Shown here piece after piece: positions 1 to 5,983 of a stretch of DNA of 8,762 nt. The DNA is taken from NCBI GenBank assembly GCA_002422045.1, contig DITG01000006.1:1-8762 (forward strand), in the 5' to 3' direction. The number at the start of each line of letters is the position of its first letter. Position 1 is the first letter of the stretch. The notes beneath the pieces are model-generated. The model searched no databases and was not told where the DNA came from. It was given only the letters and a program-made list of their open reading frames with translations. The stretch comes from Acholeplasmataceae bacterium UBA6190 (lineage in GTDB: Bacteria; Bacillota_I; Bacilli_A; Acholeplasmatales; Acholeplasmataceae). Both the position numbers and the translations under genes were made by a program.

Positions 1-638
1 CAAATACGTTTGAAGAATACATTTGCGGGTTCAATCTTGTCAACGGTCACAAAGTCACGGTGAGTGCGATAAGCGTCACGGATACTGAAAATCCATGTGA
101 TGAGTAAAATCGCAATGAGCACAACAGCAATAATCCCTTCGCCAAGCAAGACTTGAGAGTTATCAGCAGACTTCCAAGTGAAGATTCTGTCATAGGTAAC
201 AATACGTTCTCCACGGTAAAAGTCACCTAAAACAAGTTTTCCTAGTGTGAAGAATCCCCAAATACCGCTCGTGATAAATCCACCATAGTCACGGAAGAAA
301 TAGAGCACACCATCTTCTGGTGGATATTGTTGCAATTCTCCACCTAACGCAAAAATGTAGCCGCTTGTTGCGAATTCAAACGTAATGAAAGCAACCAGCA
401 TGAGGAAGAACGGAACCGCCTTGTACCATTGTTTGTTACGCAGCTGTCCTAGCCCCATGACAAAAAAACTCATCAATCCACTGATGAACGATTTGGGATG
501 CAGTTTCGCAGCTAAGTAAATATTCTTAAAGAAATTTCCGATACCATGAATCACTTTCAAGATGAAATGATAGACACCCAAAGCGAATTTTTTGGGGAAT
601 GATTTCAACTTTTCGACCAGGCTGGTTTGTTGGTTCAT
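1..638 (-). CDS. Sugar ABC transporter permease, MalF-like, N-terminal part (runs off left edge)
   Basis: This is the open N-terminal 212 residues of an inner-membrane permease; the frame stays open to base 1, so the C-terminal part lies outside. The ATG at 638 is preceded by GGAGTG about 5 nt upstream. Residues 1-50 are basic and amphipathic. Hydrophobic segments follow at about 51-64, 74-98, 120-138 and 168-186. The residues WKSADNSQVLL just before the last helix and IRDAY just after it match my memory of the extended N-terminus of Gram-positive MalF-type permeases, as does GLGQLRNKQW at 62-71. The core BPD_transp_1 domain with its EAA loop should start after the visible part, so the family call rests on the extension alone. 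It would be one of two permease subunits that pass a sugar from a binding protein to a cytoplasmic ATPase. It has its own promoter with an operator-like palindrome over the -35 box. The substrate is unknown. Confidence 0.7.
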   Translation of the reverse strand, partial: MNQQTSLVEKLKSFPKKFALGVYHFILKVIHGIGNFFKNIYLAAKLHPKSFISGLMSFFVMGLGQLRNKQWYKAVPFFLMLVAFITFEFATSGYIFALGGELQQYPPEDGVLYFFRDYGGFITSGIWGFFTLGKLVLGDFYRGERIVTYDRIFTWKSADNSQVLLGEGIIAVVLIAILLITWIFSIRDAYRTHRDFVTVDKIEPANVFFKRI

Positions 639-669
639 ATGATCACTCCAAGTTACTTAATTTATCATG

Positions 670-699
670 ATTATACCACACATTTTGACGTCTTGTAAA
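670..699 (-). promoter_or_regulatory. Sigma-A promoter of the MalF-like permease gene
   Basis: Read on the minus strand, there is a perfect extended -10 box, TGGTATAAT (678 to 670), with a -35 candidate TTTACA at 699-694 and an 18-nt spacer. Transcription would begin near 663, leaving a leader of about 25 nt that contains the ribosome site of the permease gene. The -35 box lies inside the palindrome at 694-707, which suggests repression by occlusion. Confidence 0.7.
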
Positions 700-707
700 C
701 GCTTTAC
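694..707 (-). promoter_or_regulatory. LacI-family/cre-like operator over the permease -35 box
   Basis: The plus strand reads TGTAAACGCTTTAC: a GTAAA/TTTAC palindrome around a central CG. Compared with the catabolite response element consensus TGWAANCGNTNWCA it matches 12 of 14 positions. Overlap with the -35 hexamer is what a CcpA site or a local LacI/GalR-type repressor site would show. No LacI-family gene lies in the window, so the regulator is not known. Confidence 0.5.
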
Positions 708-921
708 TAATCAACTAAAAACTGGAAAAACGACTTCGATCTAGGAATAGAATAGGTTATATGAATTTCATTGTGCAGAAATTTATAAATATAAACTGGA
801 TTTTTTCGGAAACTCGTCGATATTTATTAGATTTTGATGAATTTATCTCCATAAAGAGATTGAGTGGCGATGAAAATGAGAAAACAAACAACGAAATTTC
901 CATGAAATATTTCGATCTGTC

Positions 922-951
922 TTCATACATAAAGGAAACGGTTTCATACAT
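922..951. repeat. 9-bp direct repeat with 21-bp period
   Basis: TTCATACAT occurs at 922-930 and again at 943-951, two helical turns apart on the same DNA face. The palindrome at 933-946 sits between and partly inside the second copy. The spacing fits paired binding by a regulator, but chance in AT-rich DNA is possible. Confidence 0.35.
933..946. promoter_or_regulatory. Second operator-like palindrome (cre-like)
   Basis: GAAAC-G-GTTTC at 935-945 is a perfect 11-bp palindrome around one central base. The 14-base window 933-946 matches the cre consensus at 12 of 14 positions. It shares the pattern GNAAACGNTTT with the site over the permease promoter 240 bp away, so the two could be bound by the same LacI-family regulator, possibly with looping. 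No clear promoter overlaps it. Confidence 0.35.
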
Positions 952-1000
952 TTTGTTGATAGATTACGCATCAAATCACTAAAAATGATGATAATCGATA

Positions 1001-1039
1001 TAAAAACACGACAGATCAAGTTTGACGTGTCGTGTCTTT
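1001..1039 (-). terminator. Rho-independent terminator of the lipoprotein phosphoesterase gene
   Basis: An 8-bp perfect stem (ACACGACA at 1006-1013 with TGTCGTGT at 1028-1035) encloses 14 nt that can form a small inner TCA/TGA pairing. On the minus strand the stem runs directly into TTTTTA. It begins about 22 nt after the TAA stop at 1058-1060. The plus-strand side has only a short T run, so it is mainly a minus-strand terminator. Confidence 0.8.
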
Positions 1040-1057
1040 AAAATGTGTCGCTAACGA

Positions 1058-3076
1058 TTAATAAAGTCTGTCTTGATCATCAAATTTTTTGATGTATGCT
1101 GTCTGATTGGATGACAATACCACTGGATGGTTGATTGAAAAAGATCCATAATTGGCCTGTTGATGTTTCATGACTTGCTCAAGCAAATCTCTGATCAATA
1201 TGCCAGTGTCGATAGTATTGGTGCCATAAATGAATGGGTTTGTGGTCTGATCAAAAATGTAATCGTTTGTCGCGACCAAATAATACTGATTGTCAATAAT
1301 GGTTGCATAGGATAATCCGTCTTTATAACTGGTGGCATTCTGACTGCCTGTACCTGCAATGAAGGATTTCAAGGATGATCCCAAGATCTGTGTGGTCTTG
1401 ATTTTGTTATCAAACGGAAAGATTTGATAGAGGGTTGCAACCGTGATGGCTTGACCGTTTGTGATTTCAGCACGTGTACCGCCATAATTATGGAAAGCAG
1501 CATCTGCACCTGTCTTGACTCGGATGAGTTGAGCCATATATTCTGTCAATACGTATCTGTCGTAAGATGCCGAAGATGTCGCGATGACCGTATTCAGTAA
1601 AGGTTCTACGATCAGAACATATTCATCAATGACTGCTTTAACGGATGGATTTTCTGTCATTAATCTAAGGTCTGAAGATGCGTTTAAATTGATGGCCGAA
1701 TACTCGTAAACTTGTTTCATCGGATTGATTTTAAGTGACAATTTGCCCAATGCTGTGCCGTTAGCACCACTTTGCATGACTGGCATGTCAACACCGGTTC
1801 TTGATTCAAATCGGACATACGTTTGATGGGAGTGACCATTGAATGCCGCGTCCACTCTGGCATAACCAGAAAGTGCTGCAATCCCTTGATTGGTATAATC
1901 TGATGACCCGTGTGTGACTGCAATCACAACATCGACACCCAGATCTCTTCTCAAAATGGTCGCATATTGTTCTACCCAGATCACTGGATCATCAAAATAA
2001 TAACCATCGATTCTTGATTGCGCAATCGATGATTCCAAACCATAGCCCATCACACCAATGATACCGACTTTGATGTTACCTTTTTGGACAATCGTATAGG
2101 CGTCAATATGATCCGGTCTTGTGGTTGTCCCTTGGATGAAGACATTGGCTCCTAGGAGCGGGAAATTGGCTTTGAGTTCGGTTGTATTTGGATTGAAGTA
2201 GGAAGTTACAGTTTCTAATCCCCAGTCAAATTCGTGATTGCCAAGGACAAATGCATCGAGTCCAATTGTGTTGAGCGCATCGATGGTGGATGCTCCATTG
2301 AAATAATTGGAAATGAGCGTGCCTTGCAAAATATCACCACCAGCGATAAAGAGTGTGTTTTCAGGCTTGATAGCTCTCTCGTTCATCACCAGATTGCCTA
2401 TTCTGGAAAGTCCCATTTGGTTGTTTGAGTACAAGATCGCGCCATGCGTATCGTTGATATAATAGATATTCAGTTCACCAATCTGATTAGGATCTGGTGC
2501 TTGTGCCACAGTGACAATGACGGTAACGATCGTTTCATTTCCACTCTTGTCAGCGACTTGATAAATGACTGGATATGAACCTTCAACTTCGTAATTCACA
2601 CCATGGTCATCGATGTCGATGAATTCAGTGATTGTGCCGTCGACTGCATCATAAGCATAGACGCCTGTCACATAATCAGGCAGTGGATCACCAATAAAAT
2701 AGTTATGGTTTTTTGTGCCACCCAACAATGGTGCAACAAGATCCAAAACGGGTGCTGCGCTCACGATGATGGTTCTGGTTTGTTCATTCACATTGCCACT
2801 ATCGTCGATGACCCAATAGACAATCGGATATGAGCCTGGTTGTGTCAAATCCACATCATCAAGATTGATTTCAATCCAACGCGTCAAATCACCATCGATT
2901 GTATCGATGGCCGTAACACCCAAGCGGTAATCCGGCGTGGGTTGTCCAATTTCATATAAAATATCTGATAAACCTTCGAAAACTGGGGGTGTCGTATCGA
3001 GTGAATTGGTTTCTTCACATGCGATCAGTCCAAACGATAGCGTGAAGATGGCGAATAATAAGAATAACTTCTTCAT
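1058..3076 (-). CDS. Surface lipoprotein: two Ig-like domains plus 5'-nucleotidase/UshA-type phosphoesterase
   Basis: A 672-residue exported lipoprotein. Residues 1-19 form a basic-hydrophobic signal peptide and LIAC (17-20) is the lipobox, so Cys20 would be lipidated and the protein anchored outside. Two related DUF5011/HYR-like Ig domains follow at about 28-107 and 112-191; each has a YxIGxPxPDY start, a D-x-xDG segment and a GSYPVxYxVxDxSGN end. The metallophosphatase domain runs from about 202 to 450, with DTH (209-211), GGD (246-248), GNHE (279-282), TH (388-389) and GHSH (414-417): the full dinuclear metal set. A 5'-nucleotidase C-terminal domain fills about 495-640, with GGTR (532-535) and FPFDN (553-557). 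Family members hydrolyse nucleotides, UDP-sugars or cyclic nucleotides, so phosphate or nucleoside scavenging is likely; the true substrate is unknown. AGAGAGG precedes the ATG by about 6 nt. It is a single-gene unit with its own promoter and terminator. Confidence 0.9.
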   Translation of the reverse strand: MKKLFLLFAIFTLSFGLIACEETNSLDTTPPVFEGLSDILYEIGQPTPDYRLGVTAIDTIDGDLTRWIEINLDDVDLTQPGSYPIVYWVIDDSGNVNEQTRTIIVSAAPVLDLVAPLLGGTKNHNYFIGDPLPDYVTGVYAYDAVDGTITEFIDIDDHGVNYEVEGSYPVIYQVADKSGNETIVTVIVTVAQAPDPNQIGELNIYYINDTHGAILYSNNQMGLSRIGNLVMNERAIKPENTLFIAGGDILQGTLISNYFNGASTIDALNTIGLDAFVLGNHEFDWGLETVTSYFNPNTTELKANFPLLGANVFIQGTTTRPDHIDAYTIVQKGNIKVGIIGVMGYGLESSIAQSRIDGYYFDDPVIWVEQYATILRRDLGVDVVIAVTHGSSDYTNQGIAALSGYARVDAAFNGHSHQTYVRFESRTGVDMPVMQSGANGTALGKLSLKINPMKQVYEYSAINLNASSDLRLMTENPSVKAVIDEYVLIVEPLLNTVIATSSASYDRYVLTEYMAQLIRVKTGADAAFHNYGGTRAEITNGQAITVATLYQIFPFDNKIKTTQILGSSLKSFIAGTGSQNATSYKDGLSYATIIDNQYYLVATNDYIFDQTTNPFIYGTNTIDTGILIRDLLEQVMKHQQANYGSFSINHPVVLSSNQTAYIKKFDDQDRLY

Positions 3077-3100
3077 GAAATAACCTCTCTTTGCATGAGT

Positions 3101-3109
3101 ATTATATCA
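3101..3109 (-). promoter_or_regulatory. Extended -10 promoter of the lipoprotein gene
   Basis: The minus strand reads TGATATAAT (3109 to 3101), a perfect -10 box with the extended TG. No good -35 hexamer stands 16-18 nt upstream, as expected for an extended -10 promoter. The transcript would start near 3094, about 18 nt before the ATG at 3076. Confidence 0.6.
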
Positions 3110-3139
3110 CAAGACAATCTTTCATCTATCCTAAAAAAA

Positions 3140-3148
3140 TGCTATAAT
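3140..3148 (+). promoter_or_regulatory. Extended -10 promoter of the CHR-GDPD operon
   Basis: TGCTATAAT is a perfect -10 with extended TG; the -35 position holds only a weak TTTCAT (3120-3125). The start point would be near 3155, giving a leader of only about 12 nt that still contains GAGGTG (3157-3162) before the ATG at 3167. It is divergent from the lipoprotein promoter, with -10 boxes about 40 bp apart, so the two genes could influence each other. Confidence 0.65.
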
Positions 3149-3166
3149 TGAGCGGTGAGGTGAATC

Positions 3167-3736
3167 ATGATTAAAAAACATACAACTTTAGAGCTCTTCC
3201 TGACCTTTTTGAAGATTGGGGCACTCACCTTTGGTGGAGGATATGCCATGATGCCCATCATGCGTAAAGAGGTCGTTGAAACCAAATCTTGGGCAACTGA
3301 TGATGATATATTGAAAATTCTCGTGATCTCAGAATCAACACCCGGTGTGCTTGCTGTCAACTCAGCGACTTTCATCGGTTATAAGATCGCTGGATTCAAG
3401 GGCAGTTTGGTTGCAACCCTCGGTGTTGTTCTGCCTTCTTTTGTCATCATTTCGTTGATTTCATTATTCATTGTTGAATTCAAGCAATTGACCTTAGTCT
3501 CTTATGCCTTCTATGGCATCCAAGCTGGCGTTGCCATTCTGATTACCAGGGCAGCACTCAAATTATCTAAAAAAATCCATTTCAACTTATTTTCTGTCAC
3601 TGTTCTACTTGCATCGATGGGCATAGCACTGCTCACTGGCTTCAGTGTGATTTACATCTTACTCATCAGTGCAATCCTAGGTATCATTTATGGTATGATT
3701 GCCAATATCCGGGAGGTGAAGAACAATGTTCGTTGA
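3167..3736 (+). CDS. CHR-family (chromate transporter) short subunit 1
   Basis: A 189-residue integral membrane protein, the usual size of short-chain CHR proteins, which work as pairs. The N-terminal motif FGGGYAMMPIMRKE lies at 22-35, followed by ISESTPG (54-60), NSATFIG (65-71) and a glycine-spaced GxxGxxxAxxGxxxPSF run (76-92). About three further hydrophobic segments follow to residue 180. The family is named for chromate efflux, but many members have no proven substrate; anion export is the safest description. The ATG follows GAGGTG by 4 nt. Its TGA stop overlaps the start of subunit 2 by 11 bp, and the ribosome site of the second gene lies inside this one, so translation is probably coupled. 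B. subtilis has a similar two-gene pair, in which the two proteins have opposite membrane orientation. Confidence 0.9.
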   Translation: MIKKHTTLELFLTFLKIGALTFGGGYAMMPIMRKEVVETKSWATDDDILKILVISESTPGVLAVNSATFIGYKIAGFKGSLVATLGVVLPSFVIISLISLFIVEFKQLTLVSYAFYGIQAGVAILITRAALKLSKKIHFNLFSVTVLLASMGIALLTGFSVIYILLISAILGIIYGMIANIREVKNNVR

Positions 3737-4304
3737 ACTGCTCACTCTCTTTTGGATTTTCTTTAAGATTGGGCTCTTCACCTTTGGTGGAGGTTATGCC
3801 ATGATTCCACTCATCAGACAAGAACTGGTTGGTGGCGGCTATATTTCACAGGAACTGCTCATTGATTTCATCGGCATCTCAGAATCAACACCTGGTCCAT
3901 TTGCAGTCAACATGGCAACGTTTGTAGGTATGAGTCAATATGGATTGCTCGGTGCGGTTGCAACGACCTTAGGTGTTGTCTTGCCGTCATTCATCATCAT
4001 ATTGATTATCGCAAGCCTTGGTAGTAGATTTCTAGAGTCACGTGGCGTGAAATTGGCATTCATCGGACTAAAGCCTGCAGTGATTGGATTGATTTTATCC
4101 GTTTCGCTTTCACTCATTATTCATGCAGTGTGGCCAAATATCGATTTTGAAAATTTATCCTTTGATTTCAGCATTTTCAATCTCAAGGGACTCGCCATCA
4201 TGATCATCGTCTTCTTATCGAGTGTCTTTTATAAAAAAATCTCTCCAATCAAAATCATTTTACTTTCTGCGATACTTGGCATGCTCATTTATTCTATCTT
4301 CTAG
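3726..4304 (+). CDS. CHR-family (chromate transporter) short subunit 2
   Basis: A 192-residue membrane protein paralogous to the preceding one, with the same motif order: FGGGYAMIPLIRQE (20-33), ISESTPGPFAVNMATFVG (51-68) and the glycine/PSF segment (about 74-90), then hydrophobic segments to the C-terminus. It differs in the linker after the third segment, where WPNIDFENLSFDF adds a polar loop. The start is supported by GGGAGGTG at 3711-3718 and by overlap with the stop of subunit 1. Together the two would form the heteromeric transporter. The TAG stop shares bases with the ribosome site of the following phosphodiesterase gene. Confidence 0.9.
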   Translation: MFVELLTLFWIFFKIGLFTFGGGYAMIPLIRQELVGGGYISQELLIDFIGISESTPGPFAVNMATFVGMSQYGLLGAVATTLGVVLPSFIIILIIASLGSRFLESRGVKLAFIGLKPAVIGLILSVSLSLIIHAVWPNIDFENLSFDFSIFNLKGLAIMIIVFLSSVFYKKISPIKIILLSAILGMLIYSIF

Positions 4305-4308
4305 GAGA
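4303..4308 (+). promoter_or_regulatory. Ribosome site of the phosphodiesterase gene, overlapping the upstream stop
   Basis: AGGAGA begins within the TAG stop (4302-4304) of CHR subunit 2. It lies about 5 nt from a TTG (4313) and 8 nt from a GTG (4316); there is no ATG nearby. Spacing favours GTG slightly, so the start of the next gene is uncertain by one codon. Confidence 0.7.
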
Positions 4309-4312
4309 ACCA

Positions 4313-5062
4313 TTGGTGAAAGACTTATCCTGGCTCAAAACACACGACATTGCACATCGCGGTTTTTATACGAAAGACCAATCCATTCCGGAAAATTCGA
4401 TTTCCGCATTTTCTCGTGCCATCCGTCATGGTTATTCGATTGAACTCGATGTCAATGTCACCAAAGATGGTACGGTTGTTTCTTTTCATGATTCAAATCT
4501 CAAACGAATCTGTCATGATCCCAGAGACTTATCTGAAGTGACCTATGAAGCATTACGAGATTTGACACTTTTTCAAACCAAGGAACATATCCCCACTTTG
4601 AAGGAAGTTCTTAAAGTTGTTCATGGGGAAGTGCCTTTGCTGATTGAATTGAAACCTAAGGGAGACATCAAAATGCTTTGTGAGTCTTTTTATGAAACCA
4701 TCAAAGATTACCAAGGTGTATACGCCATCTTTTCATTTCATCCCAAGGTTGTCTATTGGTTCAAAAAAAACCATCCTGAAATCATCAGAGGACAGATTGC
4801 CGAGTTTTTCAAGCATGAATCCATGAACCGTTTTTTCAAATATTTGTTAAAATCAATGTTTTTCAACCGATTCACTAAACCTGATTTCATCAGTTATGGC
4901 ATCTATGATATGCCCAATCGTTATCTGGATCAACTGATGAAGAAAGGCATGACCATCATCAGTTATGCAGCAAAATCGCAAGCTGACCTTGATCGCATCA
5001 GAAGTCTTTACCACAATGCCGTTTTTGAACATTTCGAGCCTCTGCCCAGACATCAAACTTAA
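4313..5062 (+). CDS. Glycerophosphodiester phosphodiesterase (GDPD family)
   Basis: A 249-residue protein that would hydrolyse glycerophosphodiesters to glycerol-3-phosphate and an alcohol. The metal and catalytic set is intact: HRG with His15 and Arg16, PENS (26-29), ELD with Glu44 and Asp46, FHD with His59, and IELK with Glu112 and Lys114, then a TIM-barrel-length tail ending in the usual AVFEHFEP-like strand. There is no signal peptide or membrane helix, so it should act in the cytoplasm, unlike the exported GlpQ type. Length is normal for the bacterial cytoplasmic form. It starts with TTG (4313) or GTG (4316) directly after the CHR genes and is probably the last gene of their operon; the metabolic reason for that linkage is not evident. 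A bidirectional terminator follows after 18-22 nt. Confidence 0.9.
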   Translation: MVKDLSWLKTHDIAHRGFYTKDQSIPENSISAFSRAIRHGYSIELDVNVTKDGTVVSFHDSNLKRICHDPRDLSEVTYEALRDLTLFQTKEHIPTLKEVLKVVHGEVPLLIELKPKGDIKMLCESFYETIKDYQGVYAIFSFHPKVVYWFKKNHPEIIRGQIAEFFKHESMNRFFKYLLKSMFFNRFTKPDFISYGIYDMPNRYLDQLMKKGMTIISYAAKSQADLDRIRSLYHNAVFEHFEPLPRHQT

Positions 5063-5080
5063 CCATCCATCAAAATAGTC

Positions 5081-5124
5081 AAAAAACACTTCAGAGATGA
5101 TGAGTCCCTGAAGTGTTATTTTTA
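5081..5124. terminator. Bidirectional terminator between convergent genes
   Basis: A perfect 10-bp stem (AACACTTCAG at 5085-5094 with CTGAAGTGTT at 5108-5117) encloses a 13-nt loop. On the plus strand it is followed by ATTTTTA, ending the CHR-GDPD operon. On the minus strand it is followed by a run of T (positions 5086 to 5081), ending the ROK/PIG-L unit. The plus-strand T run overlaps the TAA stop (5124-5122) of the deacetylase. Confidence 0.9.
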
Positions 5125-5970
5125 GATCATCTTGTTGATTTTGCTGATGACATCAGCCTTGAATCTCTCAATATATGAAACCACATAGGCTGTGATATCT
5201 AAATGGTCATCTTGTATCAAGGGTGTCAAGTCCATAGCATAAATCAATTGGTTGGATTGATCGACTTGATGTGAGGTGAAATAAGTTGCATTGGCAAGTC
5301 TTCTGCCCATGGTAGCAAGATCATATCTTTTGCCGCCTGAAATCTGAGAGTCAAACACTTCGATCAGTTCTGTTGCAAGACTGGGATTGAGACTGGCATC
5401 CAGCGTCACTTTATCTTCATCAAGCATCCAGTCTAAACCTCTCCACACTTCGCATCCCAACACCTGATGAGGTCTGTCTTTAGGATCAAGTTTTCTCAAT
5501 GCCTTGATCACTTTGGTTGCAACCCCGATGTGCGTGTCATGCTTGTCTGCGAGATTATGGGTATAAAGAATACGGGGCTTAGCTTTTTGAATCAACATCA
5601 TCAATTCATCGATGATGGATTGATTCATCGGATCCTTTGTATCATGACTGCTATAGTCAAGCATGGCGAGAGCTCCATACCGACCCAATCTAGCAGCCTT
5701 GATTTGTTCTTCTTTTCTAATATCCATCATCATTTGGTCTGTAAACTGTTCATAAGCACCTGTGCGTGCACTGCCTGAACCATTGGTGACAACAACGCCA
5801 AAAAACCAATCAGATTGGCTCTCATAGCACTGGACGATACCATCATAAGCCATGATTTCAATGTCATCATGATGAGCTGCAATGCACATGTGCGTAGTTC
5901 TTGAAATGGCTTTTTCGATTGGGTTTTGATCCGGAATAAATACTACTGCATGTTTTTGTTTCAACATCAT
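5122..5970 (-). CDS. PIG-L/LmbE-family deacetylase
   Basis: A 282-residue cytoplasmic protein of the zinc-dependent N-acetylglucosaminyl deacetylase fold (MshB, BshB and GlcNAc-PI deacetylase relatives). AAHHDDIE (31-38) is the first metal motif, with His33, Asp35 and Asp36 in place of the usual AHPDDxE; TNGSGSARTG (62-71) follows; HNLADKHDTH (138-147) is the second motif, keeping Asp142, His144 and His147. Two motif positions differ from the norm: Pro becomes His34, and the last Asp of HxDH becomes Thr146. The proposed base and zinc ligands remain, so it should be active on an N-acetyl sugar or similar amide. The first ATG (5970) is chosen because GAGGTG stands 9 nt before it; a second ATG follows at once. 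That ribosome site overlaps the TGA stop of the ROK gene, with a gap of 13 nt, so the two are coupled. Alternatives are a bacillithiol-type or chitooligosaccharide deacetylase; the neighbours favour a catabolic sugar role. Confidence 0.85.
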   Translation of the reverse strand: MMLKQKHAVVFIPDQNPIEKAISRTTHMCIAAHHDDIEIMAYDGIVQCYESQSDWFFGVVVTNGSGSARTGAYEQFTDQMMMDIRKEEQIKAARLGRYGALAMLDYSSHDTKDPMNQSIIDELMMLIQKAKPRILYTHNLADKHDTHIGVATKVIKALRKLDPKDRPHQVLGCEVWRGLDWMLDEDKVTLDASLNPSLATELIEVFDSQISGGKRYDLATMGRRLANATYFTSHQVDQSNQLIYAMDLTPLIQDDHLDITAYVVSYIERFKADVISKINKMI

Positions 5971-5983
5971 GTTATACTACACC

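Larger units (their letters stand above)
714..1000. other. AT-rich intergenic stretch without a supported gene
   Basis: This is the main part of the 419-bp gap between the permease and the lipoprotein gene. It is visibly richer in A and T than the flanking genes. Overlapping open frames of 73 codons (761-982, plus) and 64 codons (757-951, minus) exist, but neither has a good ribosome site, a recognisable domain or a convincing promoter. It contains a short inverted repeat (AATTTC at 764-769 with GAAATT at 778-783), a second (CGAAAT 892-897 with ATTTCG 909-914), and the operator-like palindrome at 933-946. It may be a long upstream regulatory region or the decayed remnant of a small gene. A real 73-residue protein at 761-982 cannot be excluded, at roughly one chance in six. 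Confidence 0.4.

Noticed and set aside
761..982. 73-codon open frame on the plus strand (and a 64-codon frame on the minus strand at 757-951)
   Set aside because: No adequate ribosome site, no recognised domain, AT-rich DNA that yields open frames by chance, and the two frames overlap each other on opposite strands. Kept only as a remote possibility in the entry for the gap.
2234..2833. Open frames on the plus strand inside the lipoprotein gene, and similar ones inside the CHR, GDPD, PIG-L and ROK genes
   Set aside because: They are shadows of strongly supported genes with clear family motifs, and lack ribosome sites and recognisable products.
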